The position numbers were made by a program, and so were the translations under genes. Shown in pieces: positions 45,640 through 53,334 of a stretch of 64,000 bases of DNA. The notes below the pieces were generated by a model. It ran no database searches. It was not told where the DNA came from and saw only the letters and a program-made list of their open reading frames with translations. Each line of letters starts with the position of its first letter. Position 1 is the stretch's first letter. The DNA is from CAYSAQ01 sp964429235 (GTDB lineage: Bacteria > Margulisbacteria > Riflemargulisbacteria > GWF2-35-9 > DYQY01): positions 1-64,000 of the forward strand of contig CAYSAQ010000005.1 of the NCBI GenBank assembly GCA_964429235.1. The letters run 5' to 3'.

Positions 45640-45645
45640 ATTATA
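45640..45645 (-). promoter_or_regulatory. -10 box of leaderless tag promoter
   Basis: TATAAT on the - strand, 6 nt before the ATG at 45633. Confidence 0.55.
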
Positions 45646-45647
45646 GC

Positions 45648-45688
45648 AAAAAAAATCCCCAATAGAGCGAACCCCATCAGGGATTTTT
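45648..45688 (-). terminator. Terminator of the family 2 glycosyltransferase gene
   Basis: On the - strand AAAAATCCC pairs with GGGATTTTT across an imperfect 20-nt apical part, ending in a run of eight T. It lies between the glycosyltransferase stop and the tag promoter. Confidence 0.75.
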
Positions 45689-45710
45689 GTTTCTGAAAAA
45701 AGTTAAATAA

Positions 45711-46736
45711 TTATTTAACGAAGTTTCTGTCAGAAAATCCTAATTCTGTAACAAGAGTAGCTGCGATATCTTTATCCATTGCAACAGCTTTGTCATAGCA
45801 CATAGTTGCTAGGCCATCTTGTTCTTCTCTTCTCATTGTTTCAGCTTCTTTTAGTAGAAACTTAACATATAGTTGAGTTCTTTTTTCTTCAGTAATGCTT
45901 CCTTTTTTAACAGCTATTGTAGATGCTGCATCGAATCCAGCCTCATCAACTCTACACTTAGTAGTATAGAATCCTTTTTTGCCACCTTCACGGCTCCTAG
46001 ATGCTGACCCTTCAGTATTCTGAGGGATTCTATATAGGGTAGGCGAATCAGGCGTATAAACGAATTCAGCTCCACTTGCAGAGTAAACTAACCATGCATA
46101 GTAATCTTCAGATACTTTTTCTGGTGGGAATAAATTGTTGAACGCGATATCAGTTTTTACTGAAGTTGCAGAAGTTAGGTTTGTGTACCCTGTTTCTGTC
46201 GCGATTTGAATCCAAGTGTCTTTACCTTGAGGAGGTGCAGTATCATGAGATTCTAATATTTCTGCGATAGATTCAGAAAGTTCTGATCTTGGAACTACAT
46301 TGTCTTGCTCATCGATTACTTCGAATGTGCTATATACAACGCCTGCATTTTTATTTTCTAAGAAAGTTTTTCTAGCGATTTCAACTCTTCTTGGAGATGC
46401 TAAATCGTCAGCGTCTAGGAATACGATGAATGGATGACCGTCTGCGTATGCTTTTTTGATAGCTACGTTTCTTGCGTGTCCAGGTCCATCACTATGTTCC
46501 ATGTAAATCACTTCTAGCTTATCGCCATATTCTCCTTCAAGTTGCTTTAGGTAATCTTTAGCTTCTTGTGATGGTGAGTTTCCATCAGCGATTAATATTT
46601 TCCAGTTTTCATCTGTTTGTGCTTTGATTGTATCTAGAGTTGTGTTCAACCAAGTTTTTTCTAGTCCAGAACCACCATTACTCCAGTGAGGCATGATGAA
46701 TACTGCTGAGCCATTTTTCATATCGAATTTTGTCAT
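45711..46736 (-). CDS. Family 2 glycosyltransferase
   Basis: 341 residues, soluble, with a GT-A nucleotide-sugar domain: NWKILIADGNSPSQ, the GPGHARNVAIKKAY segment and the DxD-type FLDADDLASP. It lacks membrane spans, so it is probably a cytoplasmic transferase acting on a glycan or a protein. The acceptor is unknown. GGAGAA lies before the ATG and a terminator follows, so it is monocistronic. The C-terminal third is helical and does not match a domain I know. Confidence 0.82.
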   Translation of the reverse strand: MTKFDMKNGSAVFIMPHWSNGGSGLEKTWLNTTLDTIKAQTDENWKILIADGNSPSQEAKDYLKQLEGEYGDKLEVIYMEHSDGPGHARNVAIKKAYADGHPFIVFLDADDLASPRRVEIARKTFLENKNAGVVYSTFEVIDEQDNVVPRSELSESIAEILESHDTAPPQGKDTWIQIATETGYTNLTSATSVKTDIAFNNLFPPEKVSEDYYAWLVYSASGAEFVYTPDSPTLYRIPQNTEGSASRSREGGKKGFYTTKCRVDEAGFDAASTIAVKKGSITEEKRTQLYVKFLLKEAETMRREEQDGLATMCYDKAVAMDKDIAATLVTELGFSDRNFVK

Positions 46737-46851
46737 GTTATTCTCCTTCTTTATTCTTTATATATAGTATGCAATTATTGCAACCTAAATGCTCTTATTT
46801 TCTTGCGAATCTGTCAAGAAGATATTGTTGTTTTGAGGTTTATGGAAATGA

Positions 46852-46857
46852 TACACT
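46852..46857 (+). promoter_or_regulatory. -10 box of leaderless promoter
   Basis: TACACT, 6 nt before the ATG at 46864; TTGTTT lies about 18 bp upstream (46828-46833). Confidence 0.4.
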
Positions 46858-46863
46858 AAAGAT

Positions 46864-47577
46864 ATGAGTAATAGTGTTCAACTTATATCTTTATACAGAT
46901 TATCAATAATTTTACTGCCAGTAGCTGTTGTGCTGTTTATCCACTACAAGTGGTCTACTAAACCAGTGAATGCTATGTATGCTTTGTTAAGGATGTTAAC
47001 TCAGTTACTTATAGTCGGTTATTTTTTAGTTTTTATTTTCGAAGCAAGTAATTATTTAGTGATATTAACGATTCTTGCTGTAATGCTGTTTTTTGCTAGC
47101 TGGATATCACTTAGAACAGTTCCAGAAAGAAGAAAATCGCTTTATCTTAAAGCTTTTATATCATTGGCTGTTGGCGGCGGCATAATGATATTTATAGTCA
47201 CTCAATTGGTCTTAGATTTAGAGCCATGGTTTTGGCCAAGGTACATGGTTCCATTGGCTGGGATGATATTTGCTAACTCTATGAATAGTATTAGTTTGGC
47301 TTCTGAAAGATTTTTTGTGGAAAGAGGAAGAGGAGAGAGTTATGAGAAGTCTAGGAATATAGCTTATAGTGCAGCGCTTATTCCTGTGGTTAATTCTCTA
47401 TTCGCGGTTGGCTTAGTTTCTTTACCAGGCATGATGACAGGTCAGATACTATCAGGCGTATCTCCATTGATAGCTGTTCGATATCAGATAATGGTCATGG
47501 CGATGATCTTTGGAGCAGCTGGGATTTCTACAGCTTTGTTCTTAGAGTTATTAAAGGATAAGCTTAAAACTGTCTAA
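46864..47577 (+). CDS. UPF0014/FetB-family membrane permease
   Basis: 237 residues with seven hydrophobic spans. Family marks: ALLRMLTQLLIVGYFL, WFWPRYMVPLAGMIFANSMN and ERFFVERGRGESYEKSR, then LVSLPGMMTGQILSGVSPL and the final TALFLELL. In E. coli the homologue FetB works with the ATPase FetA in iron export. No ATPase gene is adjacent here, so either the partner is elsewhere or the protein works differently. The 3' end overlaps the convergent flavoprotein gene by 14 bp. Confidence 0.88.
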   Translation: MSNSVQLISLYRLSIILLPVAVVLFIHYKWSTKPVNAMYALLRMLTQLLIVGYFLVFIFEASNYLVILTILAVMLFFASWISLRTVPERRKSLYLKAFISLAVGGGIMIFIVTQLVLDLEPWFWPRYMVPLAGMIFANSMNSISLASERFFVERGRGESYEKSRNIAYSAALIPVVNSLFAVGLVSLPGMMTGQILSGVSPLIAVRYQIMVMAMIFGAAGISTALFLELLKDKLKTV

Positions 47578-48469
47578 GATACTTTAGAGCTTCAAGAGAG
47601 GCTGTAACACCTTCTCCTACAGCTACAGATATTTGCATGCCACCGCATGTTATATCACCAGCGGCAAAAACTCCCGGAAGCGAAGTATTCATATGTCTGT
47701 TTACATCTATGCAATCTTTATTTGATGTTTTTATCCCTGATTTTTTGATTAAAGTTCCAGAAGGTATTTCCTGAATAATAAATAACCCATCAGTTGGCAA
47801 ATCTTTTTGTCCTTCGGCAGCTTTGATAGTAATGGATTCAATAGAAGAGTTGCCATTAACTGAAATTATTTCAGTATCTCGAATAACATTTATGTTATGG
47901 TTAAGCGCTTTATCGATAAGTGCATCAGCGCAATTGTTCCCTCCGCAATATAAGAGTAAGGAAGTCTTGCATCCTAATTGTTGTAACATTAATGCGTCAT
48001 CAACAGCTTCTGAATCATTACCGTAGACTACAACATTTCTCCCTTTATAAAAGGCACCATCGCAACTGGCGCAGTAGGACACCCCTCTGCCTACAAAATC
48101 TTCTTCATTTTCGATTGATTGTTTATGTTGGCCTTTGCCCATTGCTAGAATTACAGATTTTGCTGTGATAAAGGCATCTCTAGTGGTGACCATTTTTATG
48201 TCCATATTTAAGGCTAGTTCTAATACTTCGTTTTCTAGAATCTCTGCACCAAAGCTTGTGGCTTGGTCTTTAAATGATTGTAATAATTCACTGCCAGTAG
48301 CACTCATAATTCCTGGGTAGTTTTCTACTTTGTGAGCTAGCTCTAAGTGAGACTTAGCTTTGCCTTTGATCACCAAAGTTTTTTTGCCTGCCCTCGCAGT
48401 ATAGATAGCAGCAGCTAGACCAGCTGGACCAGCACCGATAATTAATACATCAACATTAATTTCTTGCAT
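47564..48469 (-). CDS. Thioredoxin-reductase-like flavoprotein without NADPH motifs
   Basis: 301 residues. FAD-binding GAGPAGLAAAIYTARAG, redox-active C133-A-S-C136 (YCASCDG) and C-terminal PGVFAAGDIT are those of low-Mr thioredoxin reductases. The second dinucleotide motif reads VVYGNDSEAVDDA instead of GGGNSAxEEA, and the HRRxxxR NADPH-phosphate site is replaced by YCGGNNC. Such loss is known in ferredoxin-dependent flavin thioredoxin reductases and related oxidases. The start is ATG 48469 inside the end of the permease gene, with GGAGG 10 nt upstream. Last gene of the operon. Confidence 0.85.
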   Translation of the reverse strand: MQEINVDVLIIGAGPAGLAAAIYTARAGKKTLVIKGKAKSHLELAHKVENYPGIMSATGSELLQSFKDQATSFGAEILENEVLELALNMDIKMVTTRDAFITAKSVILAMGKGQHKQSIENEEDFVGRGVSYCASCDGAFYKGRNVVVYGNDSEAVDDALMLQQLGCKTSLLLYCGGNNCADALIDKALNHNINVIRDTEIISVNGNSSIESITIKAAEGQKDLPTDGLFIIQEIPSGTLIKKSGIKTSNKDCIDVNRHMNTSLPGVFAAGDITCGGMQISVAVGEGVTASLEALKYLRQF

Positions 48470-49436
48470 TTTGATTAATGCCTCCAAAGATTTTATCTGT
48501 AAATTGAACATACCATGCAGCGCTTTGAACCTGAATAATATATGCTAAGGCAATTATTAAAGCGATATCAGAGCCTTCTTTTCCGAAAACTGTCATGGCA
48601 ATGGCAAGTGCAATTGAAAGATTTCTCATCACAGTTCCGTAAACTAGTGCTATACCGTCTCCACGGTTAAACATATATTTCCCTGCTAATGTGCTAATTA
48701 GAAAATTAATTAAATATAAAATTATTAAAGGTATAAATAGAGAAGGAAGCAACATTGGTTGAGCGACTAATGCTTTAGACTTTAAAGCCATAGCAACAAA
48801 CACTATGCCTACGACACCAATAGTTGCAAAGGGAGGAAATCTCTTTTTTATTTTATTTTGGTATGTCTCAATGCTGTATTTTTTTATTAGTAAAAACTGA
48901 GTTATTTGACCAAAAATCATTGGCAAGAATACTATAAATGCTATTTGTATAAAGGTATTCGCTAATGGTATTTTTACAATTGTTCCCATTAGCCAATTTG
49001 CGTACAATGGTGTAGCCAAAGAGCCAACGATAAGTCCGAGTATGGTCATTTTTATCGCTGCATTAATGTTTCCCTTAGCAAAACCTGTCCAAGAGATTGT
49101 CATTCCACTTGTAGGAAGTAGAGCAGCAAGTAATAGTCCTAGTGCTAGGAGTGGTTGGTCGGCAAAGAATATTTTCCCTAGAAATAATGCAACGAAGGGA
49201 ATTATTCCAAAATTTATAATTTGTGTTACTACTTGGAGTTTAAGATCTCCTTTGGTGAATAGTTTTTTTAATTGCAGATTTACCATCATTGGATAAACCA
49301 TTAAGAAGGTAAGAGGAATTATCGTTTGTTTAAGAAAAAATGGATCTGTTATTAATCCAAAAAGGAAACCGGCAACCATAAATATTGGGATAGCTAAAAC
49401 AAGATTTTTTTGTATTTTTTCTAAGAGTTTAAACAT
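48456..49436 (-). CDS. ACR3/bile-acid:sodium-symporter-type permease
   Basis: A 326-residue inner-membrane protein with about ten spans, of the BASS/ACR3 superfamily. The broken-helix region reads LLAALLPTSGMTISWTGFAKGN, where arsenite ACR3 transporters normally have a conserved Cys (PCTAMV); here no Cys is present. A second half-repeat contains VYGTVMRNLSIALAIAM. The gene neighbourhood (ArsM-like methyltransferase, thiol reductases) suggests export of an arsenical, thiol compound or peptide, but the missing Cys makes plain arsenite extrusion less certain. AAAGGAAA precedes the ATG. Confidence 0.75.
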   Translation of the reverse strand: MFKLLEKIQKNLVLAIPIFMVAGFLFGLITDPFFLKQTIIPLTFLMVYPMMVNLQLKKLFTKGDLKLQVVTQIINFGIIPFVALFLGKIFFADQPLLALGLLLAALLPTSGMTISWTGFAKGNINAAIKMTILGLIVGSLATPLYANWLMGTIVKIPLANTFIQIAFIVFLPMIFGQITQFLLIKKYSIETYQNKIKKRFPPFATIGVVGIVFVAMALKSKALVAQPMLLPSLFIPLIILYLINFLISTLAGKYMFNRGDGIALVYGTVMRNLSIALAIAMTVFGKEGSDIALIIALAYIIQVQSAAWYVQFTDKIFGGINQNARN

Positions 49437-49447
49437 AAGTATTTCCT

Positions 49448-50731
49448 TTAATTTTCTAGTTCTTTAGAGATGCTTATTGAAGCTATAGTTCCATCAGCAA
49501 CAGCTGTGGTTATTTGTCTATACATTTTAGAACGCACATCTCCAGCAGCATAAACATCTTTTATGTTAGTGCGCATTTCTTCATCTGATTTTACATAGCC
49601 CCATTCGTCTAGAGTTAAATCTTCTCGCATTCCATCTATATTTGGATTCATGCCAACGAACATAAAGACTCCGTTTGTTTCAAGTTTTTTAACTTCTTTT
49701 GTTTTTAAATCTTCAAGAGTAATTGTTATTCCATTGTCTGTTTTCTTGAATTCTCTAGGTTCATGTTTAAACAAGAAAGAAATCTTCTTTTCATTGAAAG
49801 CTTTTTCTTGTGCTTGTTTGTTAGCCTGTAGTTTATCAAATTGGTGAACAATTGTTATTTTACTGGCAAATTTAGCTAAGAACAGTGCTTCTTCAATTGC
49901 TGAATTGCCGCCACCAACAACTACAACTTCTTTTCCTTCATAGTATTTAGCATCACAGGTAGCACAGTAAGAAATGCCTTGTCCTTTATATTCAAGTTCG
50001 CCTGGTATTCCAAGAGCTCTAGGTGAAGCTCCTGTCGCTATGATTATTTTTTTAGCAGTAATGGTTTCTACACTATCAATGGTAATTTTCTTTCCAGCTA
50101 AGTTTATGTTTGTTACATCAACTGCTGAGCGGTATGATACTCCAGCTTCTTTTGCCTGTTCACTCATATAATGAGCTAACATAAATCCTTGGATTGCTTT
50201 TGGCTGACCAGGGAAATTTGATACTAGGTGAGTAGTGGCTACTTGTCCACCAGGTAGAGCGATATCAATAATAATAGTATTTAGCTTGGCTTGTGCAGTA
50301 TAAATTCCTGCTGATAATCCCGCAGGACCACCGCCTAGTATTAGTACATCGCAACTTGTTTCAGAAGTTTTTGTTAAAGAATTTATCTTAGTAACTCTAG
50401 AGCTTGGAAGTAAAGTGTTTAGGTTTTCAATTAAGGAACTACGCTTGATGCCTCCACGGAGAGTCTCTCCTGTTAGTTTGCCATTTTTATAAAATGTTAC
50501 TGTTGGAGAGCCAGATATGCCCAGTTCTGCAGCTAGATCTTTATTTTCTTGTCTGAATATTTTTACAAATTTAACATCATTACCATATAGCTCGCTAAGT
50601 GAATCATATTTAGTTGCGAGTGCCTCACAAGGCGGGCATTCGGTAGAGTACCAGTCTACGATAACTAGTTCGTTTTCCTTTATTATTTTTTCATAATTTT
50701 CTGCGTTTATGTATTCTGTTTTTTCTGACAT
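49448..50731 (-). CDS. Thioredoxin-thioredoxin reductase fusion
   Basis: 427 residues. Residues 1-108 are a thioredoxin with active site WYSTECPPCEAL (C32, C35; an unusual CPPC) and the cis-Pro loop GSPTVTF. From residue 126 a thioredoxin reductase follows: GGGPAGLSAGIY (FAD), YCATCDA (C256, C259), VVGGGNSAIEEA. The NADPH-phosphate motif HRRxxxR is VHQFDKLQA, so NADH or another donor is possible. The thioredoxin is N-terminal, opposite to the known mycobacterial fusion. AAAGGAG leads its ATG, 1 nt after the radical SAM stop. Confidence 0.92.
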   Translation of the reverse strand: MSEKTEYINAENYEKIIKENELVIVDWYSTECPPCEALATKYDSLSELYGNDVKFVKIFRQENKDLAAELGISGSPTVTFYKNGKLTGETLRGGIKRSSLIENLNTLLPSSRVTKINSLTKTSETSCDVLILGGGPAGLSAGIYTAQAKLNTIIIDIALPGGQVATTHLVSNFPGQPKAIQGFMLAHYMSEQAKEAGVSYRSAVDVTNINLAGKKITIDSVETITAKKIIIATGASPRALGIPGELEYKGQGISYCATCDAKYYEGKEVVVVGGGNSAIEEALFLAKFASKITIVHQFDKLQANKQAQEKAFNEKKISFLFKHEPREFKKTDNGITITLEDLKTKEVKKLETNGVFMFVGMNPNIDGMREDLTLDEWGYVKSDEEMRTNIKDVYAAGDVRSKMYRQITTAVADGTIASISISKELEN

Positions 50732-50732
50732 C

Positions 50733-52073
50733 TTATTTCTCCTTTGTTAAATCTTTTTTAAAATATAAATCAATCCCAAGCTCTAGAAGTTCTTTAACTG
50801 GTCTACAGTCTGGTGATAGGATCTTGCCTGTTTTATTTTTTGCGACAGAAGCACAACCACCACCACAAGCTAGTTGTAAATTGCAATTTGCACATTCAGG
50901 AATACTTGTGACATCACGTTCTTGCCATTCAGCAATCTGTTGGTTATTTAGAGATATTTCTGGATAAAATGTGCCGAGAGATTCTCCTTCTTTACCTACC
51001 GTAGCAGTGCAAGAATATATTCTTCCAGTGTAGTCAAAAGCCCATTCTGTTTTAGTTCCTGGACATGAGTCAAAAAGAGGGTCGGGTAGTGCTCCATTAT
51101 CAAATAAAAATTTACTTATAGAATAAGCAGGCCTATGAAACTTTAGGATATTAGGGTGCGTTATTATAAGTTTATGTAAGTCCTGATAAAGATTGATTCT
51201 GTCATAGAGTGCAGGATTGCTTTTTTTGCAGGTATGTAACTCATAATTTCTTCCTAGTTGTGTTTTGAATATTGGGCTATCATTCCATCCTTTTTCTGTA
51301 GCATAGTCAGCTAAATCCACCAGGCTGGTTAAGTTTTCCTTATCAACAACAACTCTTAAGTTCACTGGAATTTCATTTTCTAGCAATAAATCAACACCAT
51401 TAGAAATTTCTTTAAAAGTACCTTGCCCATTTTTAAGTGGACGTCTTTTATTGTGAATTGCAGGAGGCCCATCAAGAGTAATCTGGATTTCACGAATACC
51501 TAGATCCTTAAATTCTGAAATGTATTTTGAAATATTATAACCGTTGGTAACTATTGCTATGCTTAGTTGTGATTCCTTAACTTTCTGAAAGAAATATTGA
51601 AGGTGTTTTTTATAGTTACTGTTGTCTACTAGCGGTTCTCCACCAAAGAGAGTTATGTATTTTTGCTTGCCAGCAAAAGTTGTATTTATATAATTGAAGA
51701 AAGCGTCTATAAGCTCTCTGGTAAGTTCTTTTGTTTGGTTTGTGTATTCGCTTTGGTAGCAATAAGAGCAGTCAAAATTGCAGGTATATGTTGAAGCGAA
51801 GAATATTTGTATTTCATCGCTATCTCTATTATCGAGAAAGTCTAGATAGTGTTCTTTATAAGTCTTGCTTTCTTGTTCAGGGTCTACAAAATAATTATTA
51901 TCAATTAATTTTTGTTTTAGAGTTACATCTGAAAAGTTCTCGGAGAGAATCATTCTAGCTTCTGGTCCATTTAGAATGTCAGCATTGCGGGACAGAAGAT
52001 TAATAATGAAATAATCTTCCGACCCATCAATTTTTGATAAAATGTTATGACGAGATAATTTATGTCTAGTCAT
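50733..52073 (-). CDS. Radical SAM/SPASM peptide maturase
   Basis: 446 residues. An N-terminal ~75-residue region resembles a PqqD-like peptide-recognition domain. The radical SAM core has the 4Fe-4S motif C98-NFD-C102-SY-C105, LFGGEPLVDN (GGEP) and IQITLDGPPAIHNKRRP. The C-terminal SPASM region supplies cysteines for auxiliary clusters: DSCPG, YSCTA, then CANCNLQLACGGGCAS and a final DCRP. This is the architecture of anSME and RiPP-maturing enzymes that form thioether or C-C links on peptides. Its ATG lies within the stop of a 31-codon Cys-containing peptide gene (ATGACTAG), the presumed substrate. Confidence 0.93.
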   Translation of the reverse strand: MTRHKLSRHNILSKIDGSEDYFIINLLSRNADILNGPEARMILSENFSDVTLKQKLIDNNYFVDPEQESKTYKEHYLDFLDNRDSDEIQIFFASTYTCNFDCSYCYQSEYTNQTKELTRELIDAFFNYINTTFAGKQKYITLFGGEPLVDNSNYKKHLQYFFQKVKESQLSIAIVTNGYNISKYISEFKDLGIREIQITLDGPPAIHNKRRPLKNGQGTFKEISNGVDLLLENEIPVNLRVVVDKENLTSLVDLADYATEKGWNDSPIFKTQLGRNYELHTCKKSNPALYDRINLYQDLHKLIITHPNILKFHRPAYSISKFLFDNGALPDPLFDSCPGTKTEWAFDYTGRIYSCTATVGKEGESLGTFYPEISLNNQQIAEWQERDVTSIPECANCNLQLACGGGCASVAKNKTGKILSPDCRPVKELLELGIDLYFKKDLTKEK

Positions 52074-52161
52074 GACAACCTGCTACAAGATTAGAAATTT
52101 TTGCACAACATTGAGCGATAAAATTCTTCTTTTCGTTCTTCTTTTTAATTAGGCTTTTCAC
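52066..52161 (-). CDS. Putative RiPP precursor peptide, 31 residues
   Basis: GTG 52161 directly follows the methyltransferase stop and is preceded by AAAGGAGGTGA (52167-52177), the strongest Shine-Dalgarno in the window. The peptide has a basic leader (MKSLIKKKNEKKN) and a C-terminal core FIAQCCAKISNLVAGCHD with Cys18, Cys19 and Cys29. It overlaps the radical SAM start by 8 bp, so it is translationally coupled. Size, position, leader/core split and the SPASM maturase next door all fit a radical-SAM RiPP substrate. Alternatively, three thiols could bind a soft metal or As(III). No homologue is recognised. Confidence 0.75.
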   Translation of the reverse strand: MKSLIKKKNEKKNFIAQCCAKISNLVAGCHD

Positions 52162-52818
52162 TTAAGTCACCTCCTTTATTAATTTTTTACCATAAATTGT
52201 CCAACTAGAAACCATGATTTTAACTTTTTCATAAGGGTCACTTTCTTCAAGAATAGTTAAATGCTGAAACCCAACGTTATCAAGTGTTTCTAAGTATTCT
52301 TTTTTTGTTACTGATCCTGCCCAGCATTCTGCAACTGCAGCTGGATCATTTGCATATTCTTTTGGCACTGGTTTGTCCGAATAGATGTCGCTTACTACAA
52401 AACGTCCACCTGGTTTTAATATACGAAATATTTCTGACCAAACCTTGTTTTTGTCTTTTGCGTGATTGATGGTGCAATTTGAGATTACTAAGTCGACAGA
52501 ATTCTCTTCAAGCGGAAGCTTTTCTAGTTCTGCTTCACGGAAATCAACATTTTTATAATCAAGACGGTTAGCTGTATTTTTTGCAGTTTCCAACATGCCA
52601 CTAGAAATATCTATTCCATAGACGAAGCCATCAGCCTCTACACTGTCGGCTAATCTCATTACATCTGTTCCTCTTCCACTGCCAAGGTCAACACATATTT
52701 CTCCTTTTTTAGGTTTTGCATGGCTTATCGCACCACCACAGGAAAGACAACAAGAGCTAGTTGCTAGGTCTGTGTATCTTACGTTAATAGCATCTAAAAC
52801 AGTATCATTTTTAGTCAT
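52162..52818 (-). CDS. ArsM-like SAM-dependent methyltransferase
   Basis: 218 residues. N-terminal Cys cluster SSCCLSCGG (C23, C24, C27), motif I VDLGSGRGTDVMRLA, GIDISSGML, VISNCTINHAKDK (C115) and AVAECWAGSV (C165). The last two match the conserved substrate-thiol cysteines of arsenite methyltransferases (SNCVINL and ECxxGA). It therefore belongs to the ArsM family and may methylate As(III) or a thiol-bound relative, or has been recruited to modify the adjacent peptide. AAGGAT stands before the ATG; marR ends 6 bp upstream. Confidence 0.82.
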   Translation of the reverse strand: MTKNDTVLDAINVRYTDLATSSCCLSCGGAISHAKPKKGEICVDLGSGRGTDVMRLADSVEADGFVYGIDISSGMLETAKNTANRLDYKNVDFREAELEKLPLEENSVDLVISNCTINHAKDKNKVWSEIFRILKPGGRFVVSDIYSDKPVPKEYANDPAAVAECWAGSVTKKEYLETLDNVGFQHLTILEESDPYEKVKIMVSSWTIYGKKLIKEVT

Positions 52819-52824
52819 AATAAA

Positions 52825-53244
52825 TTATCCTTTCTTTATTGCGTTTATTATTTTCACAAGGTTCTCTGAAATATTATTAGTGTCGAGATCATCCAATCTT
52901 GCTAGTAATTTTTTTTCGCATACTTTTTTAGCTTTAGTTATTACTTTTAAAATATTGATGCCTTTTTTTGTTAAGGTTAGGACAGTCACTCTGCGGTCTG
53001 AGCTTTTGGTGTTACGCTCTAATAGTTTTTTATTTGCGAGACTGTCTATAATTCGGCTGGTTCTTGATGCTGAGAGTGAAAGCATTTCAGCAAAATCATT
53101 ATTTGTAGTCTCTTTTAGTTTACTAAAAACCAGTACACCTTTTATTTCAGAAGAGTTTAATCCTGTTTTGTTTGTCAGATCATCTTCAATATTACAGACA
53201 TCTTTTAATTCAAGTATTTGATCTATAAGTAGTCCTTTTAACAT
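52825..53244 (-). CDS. MarR-family transcriptional regulator
   Basis: 139 residues with the MarR winged helix: KGVLVFSKLKETTNNDFAEMLSLSASRTSRIIDSLANKKLLER is the recognition region (SASRTSRIIDSL) and SSDRRVTVLTLTKKG the wing (DRR). The start is ATG 53244, since AGGAG lies 5-6 nt upstream and the longer frame begins inside a palindrome (ATTTGC-N5-GCAAAT, 53261-53277) that is its probable operator. No obvious redox-Cys pair in the helical core. It heads the seven-gene operon and probably represses both this and the divergent DUF1847 gene. Confidence 0.92.
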   Translation of the reverse strand: MLKGLLIDQILELKDVCNIEDDLTNKTGLNSSEIKGVLVFSKLKETTNNDFAEMLSLSASRTSRIIDSLANKKLLERNTKSSDRRVTVLTLTKKGINILKVITKAKKVCEKKLLARLDDLDTNNISENLVKIINAIKKG

Positions 53245-53260
53245 ATTTGCTCCTAACAAC

Positions 53261-53277
53261 ATTTGCCACTAGCAAAT
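53261..53277. promoter_or_regulatory. Probable MarR operator and divergent promoter region
   Basis: Perfect palindrome ATTTGC-CACTA-GCAAAT, with a third GCAAAT copy on the - strand next to the marR start. On the - strand TTGCCA, 17 bp and TATTAT form a promoter whose -10 abuts the palindrome. Confidence 0.7.
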
Positions 53278-53334
53278 AATAATACTTTTGGTGTATGATG
53301 GCAATAGGTAATTTTTAAATTGGAAGGAAATAGG

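Noticed and set aside
48469..48511. Longer N terminus for the NADPH-motif-less TrxR-like protein
   Set aside because: The extra 14 residues precede the usual FAD-motif start and a GGAGG supports ATG 48469.
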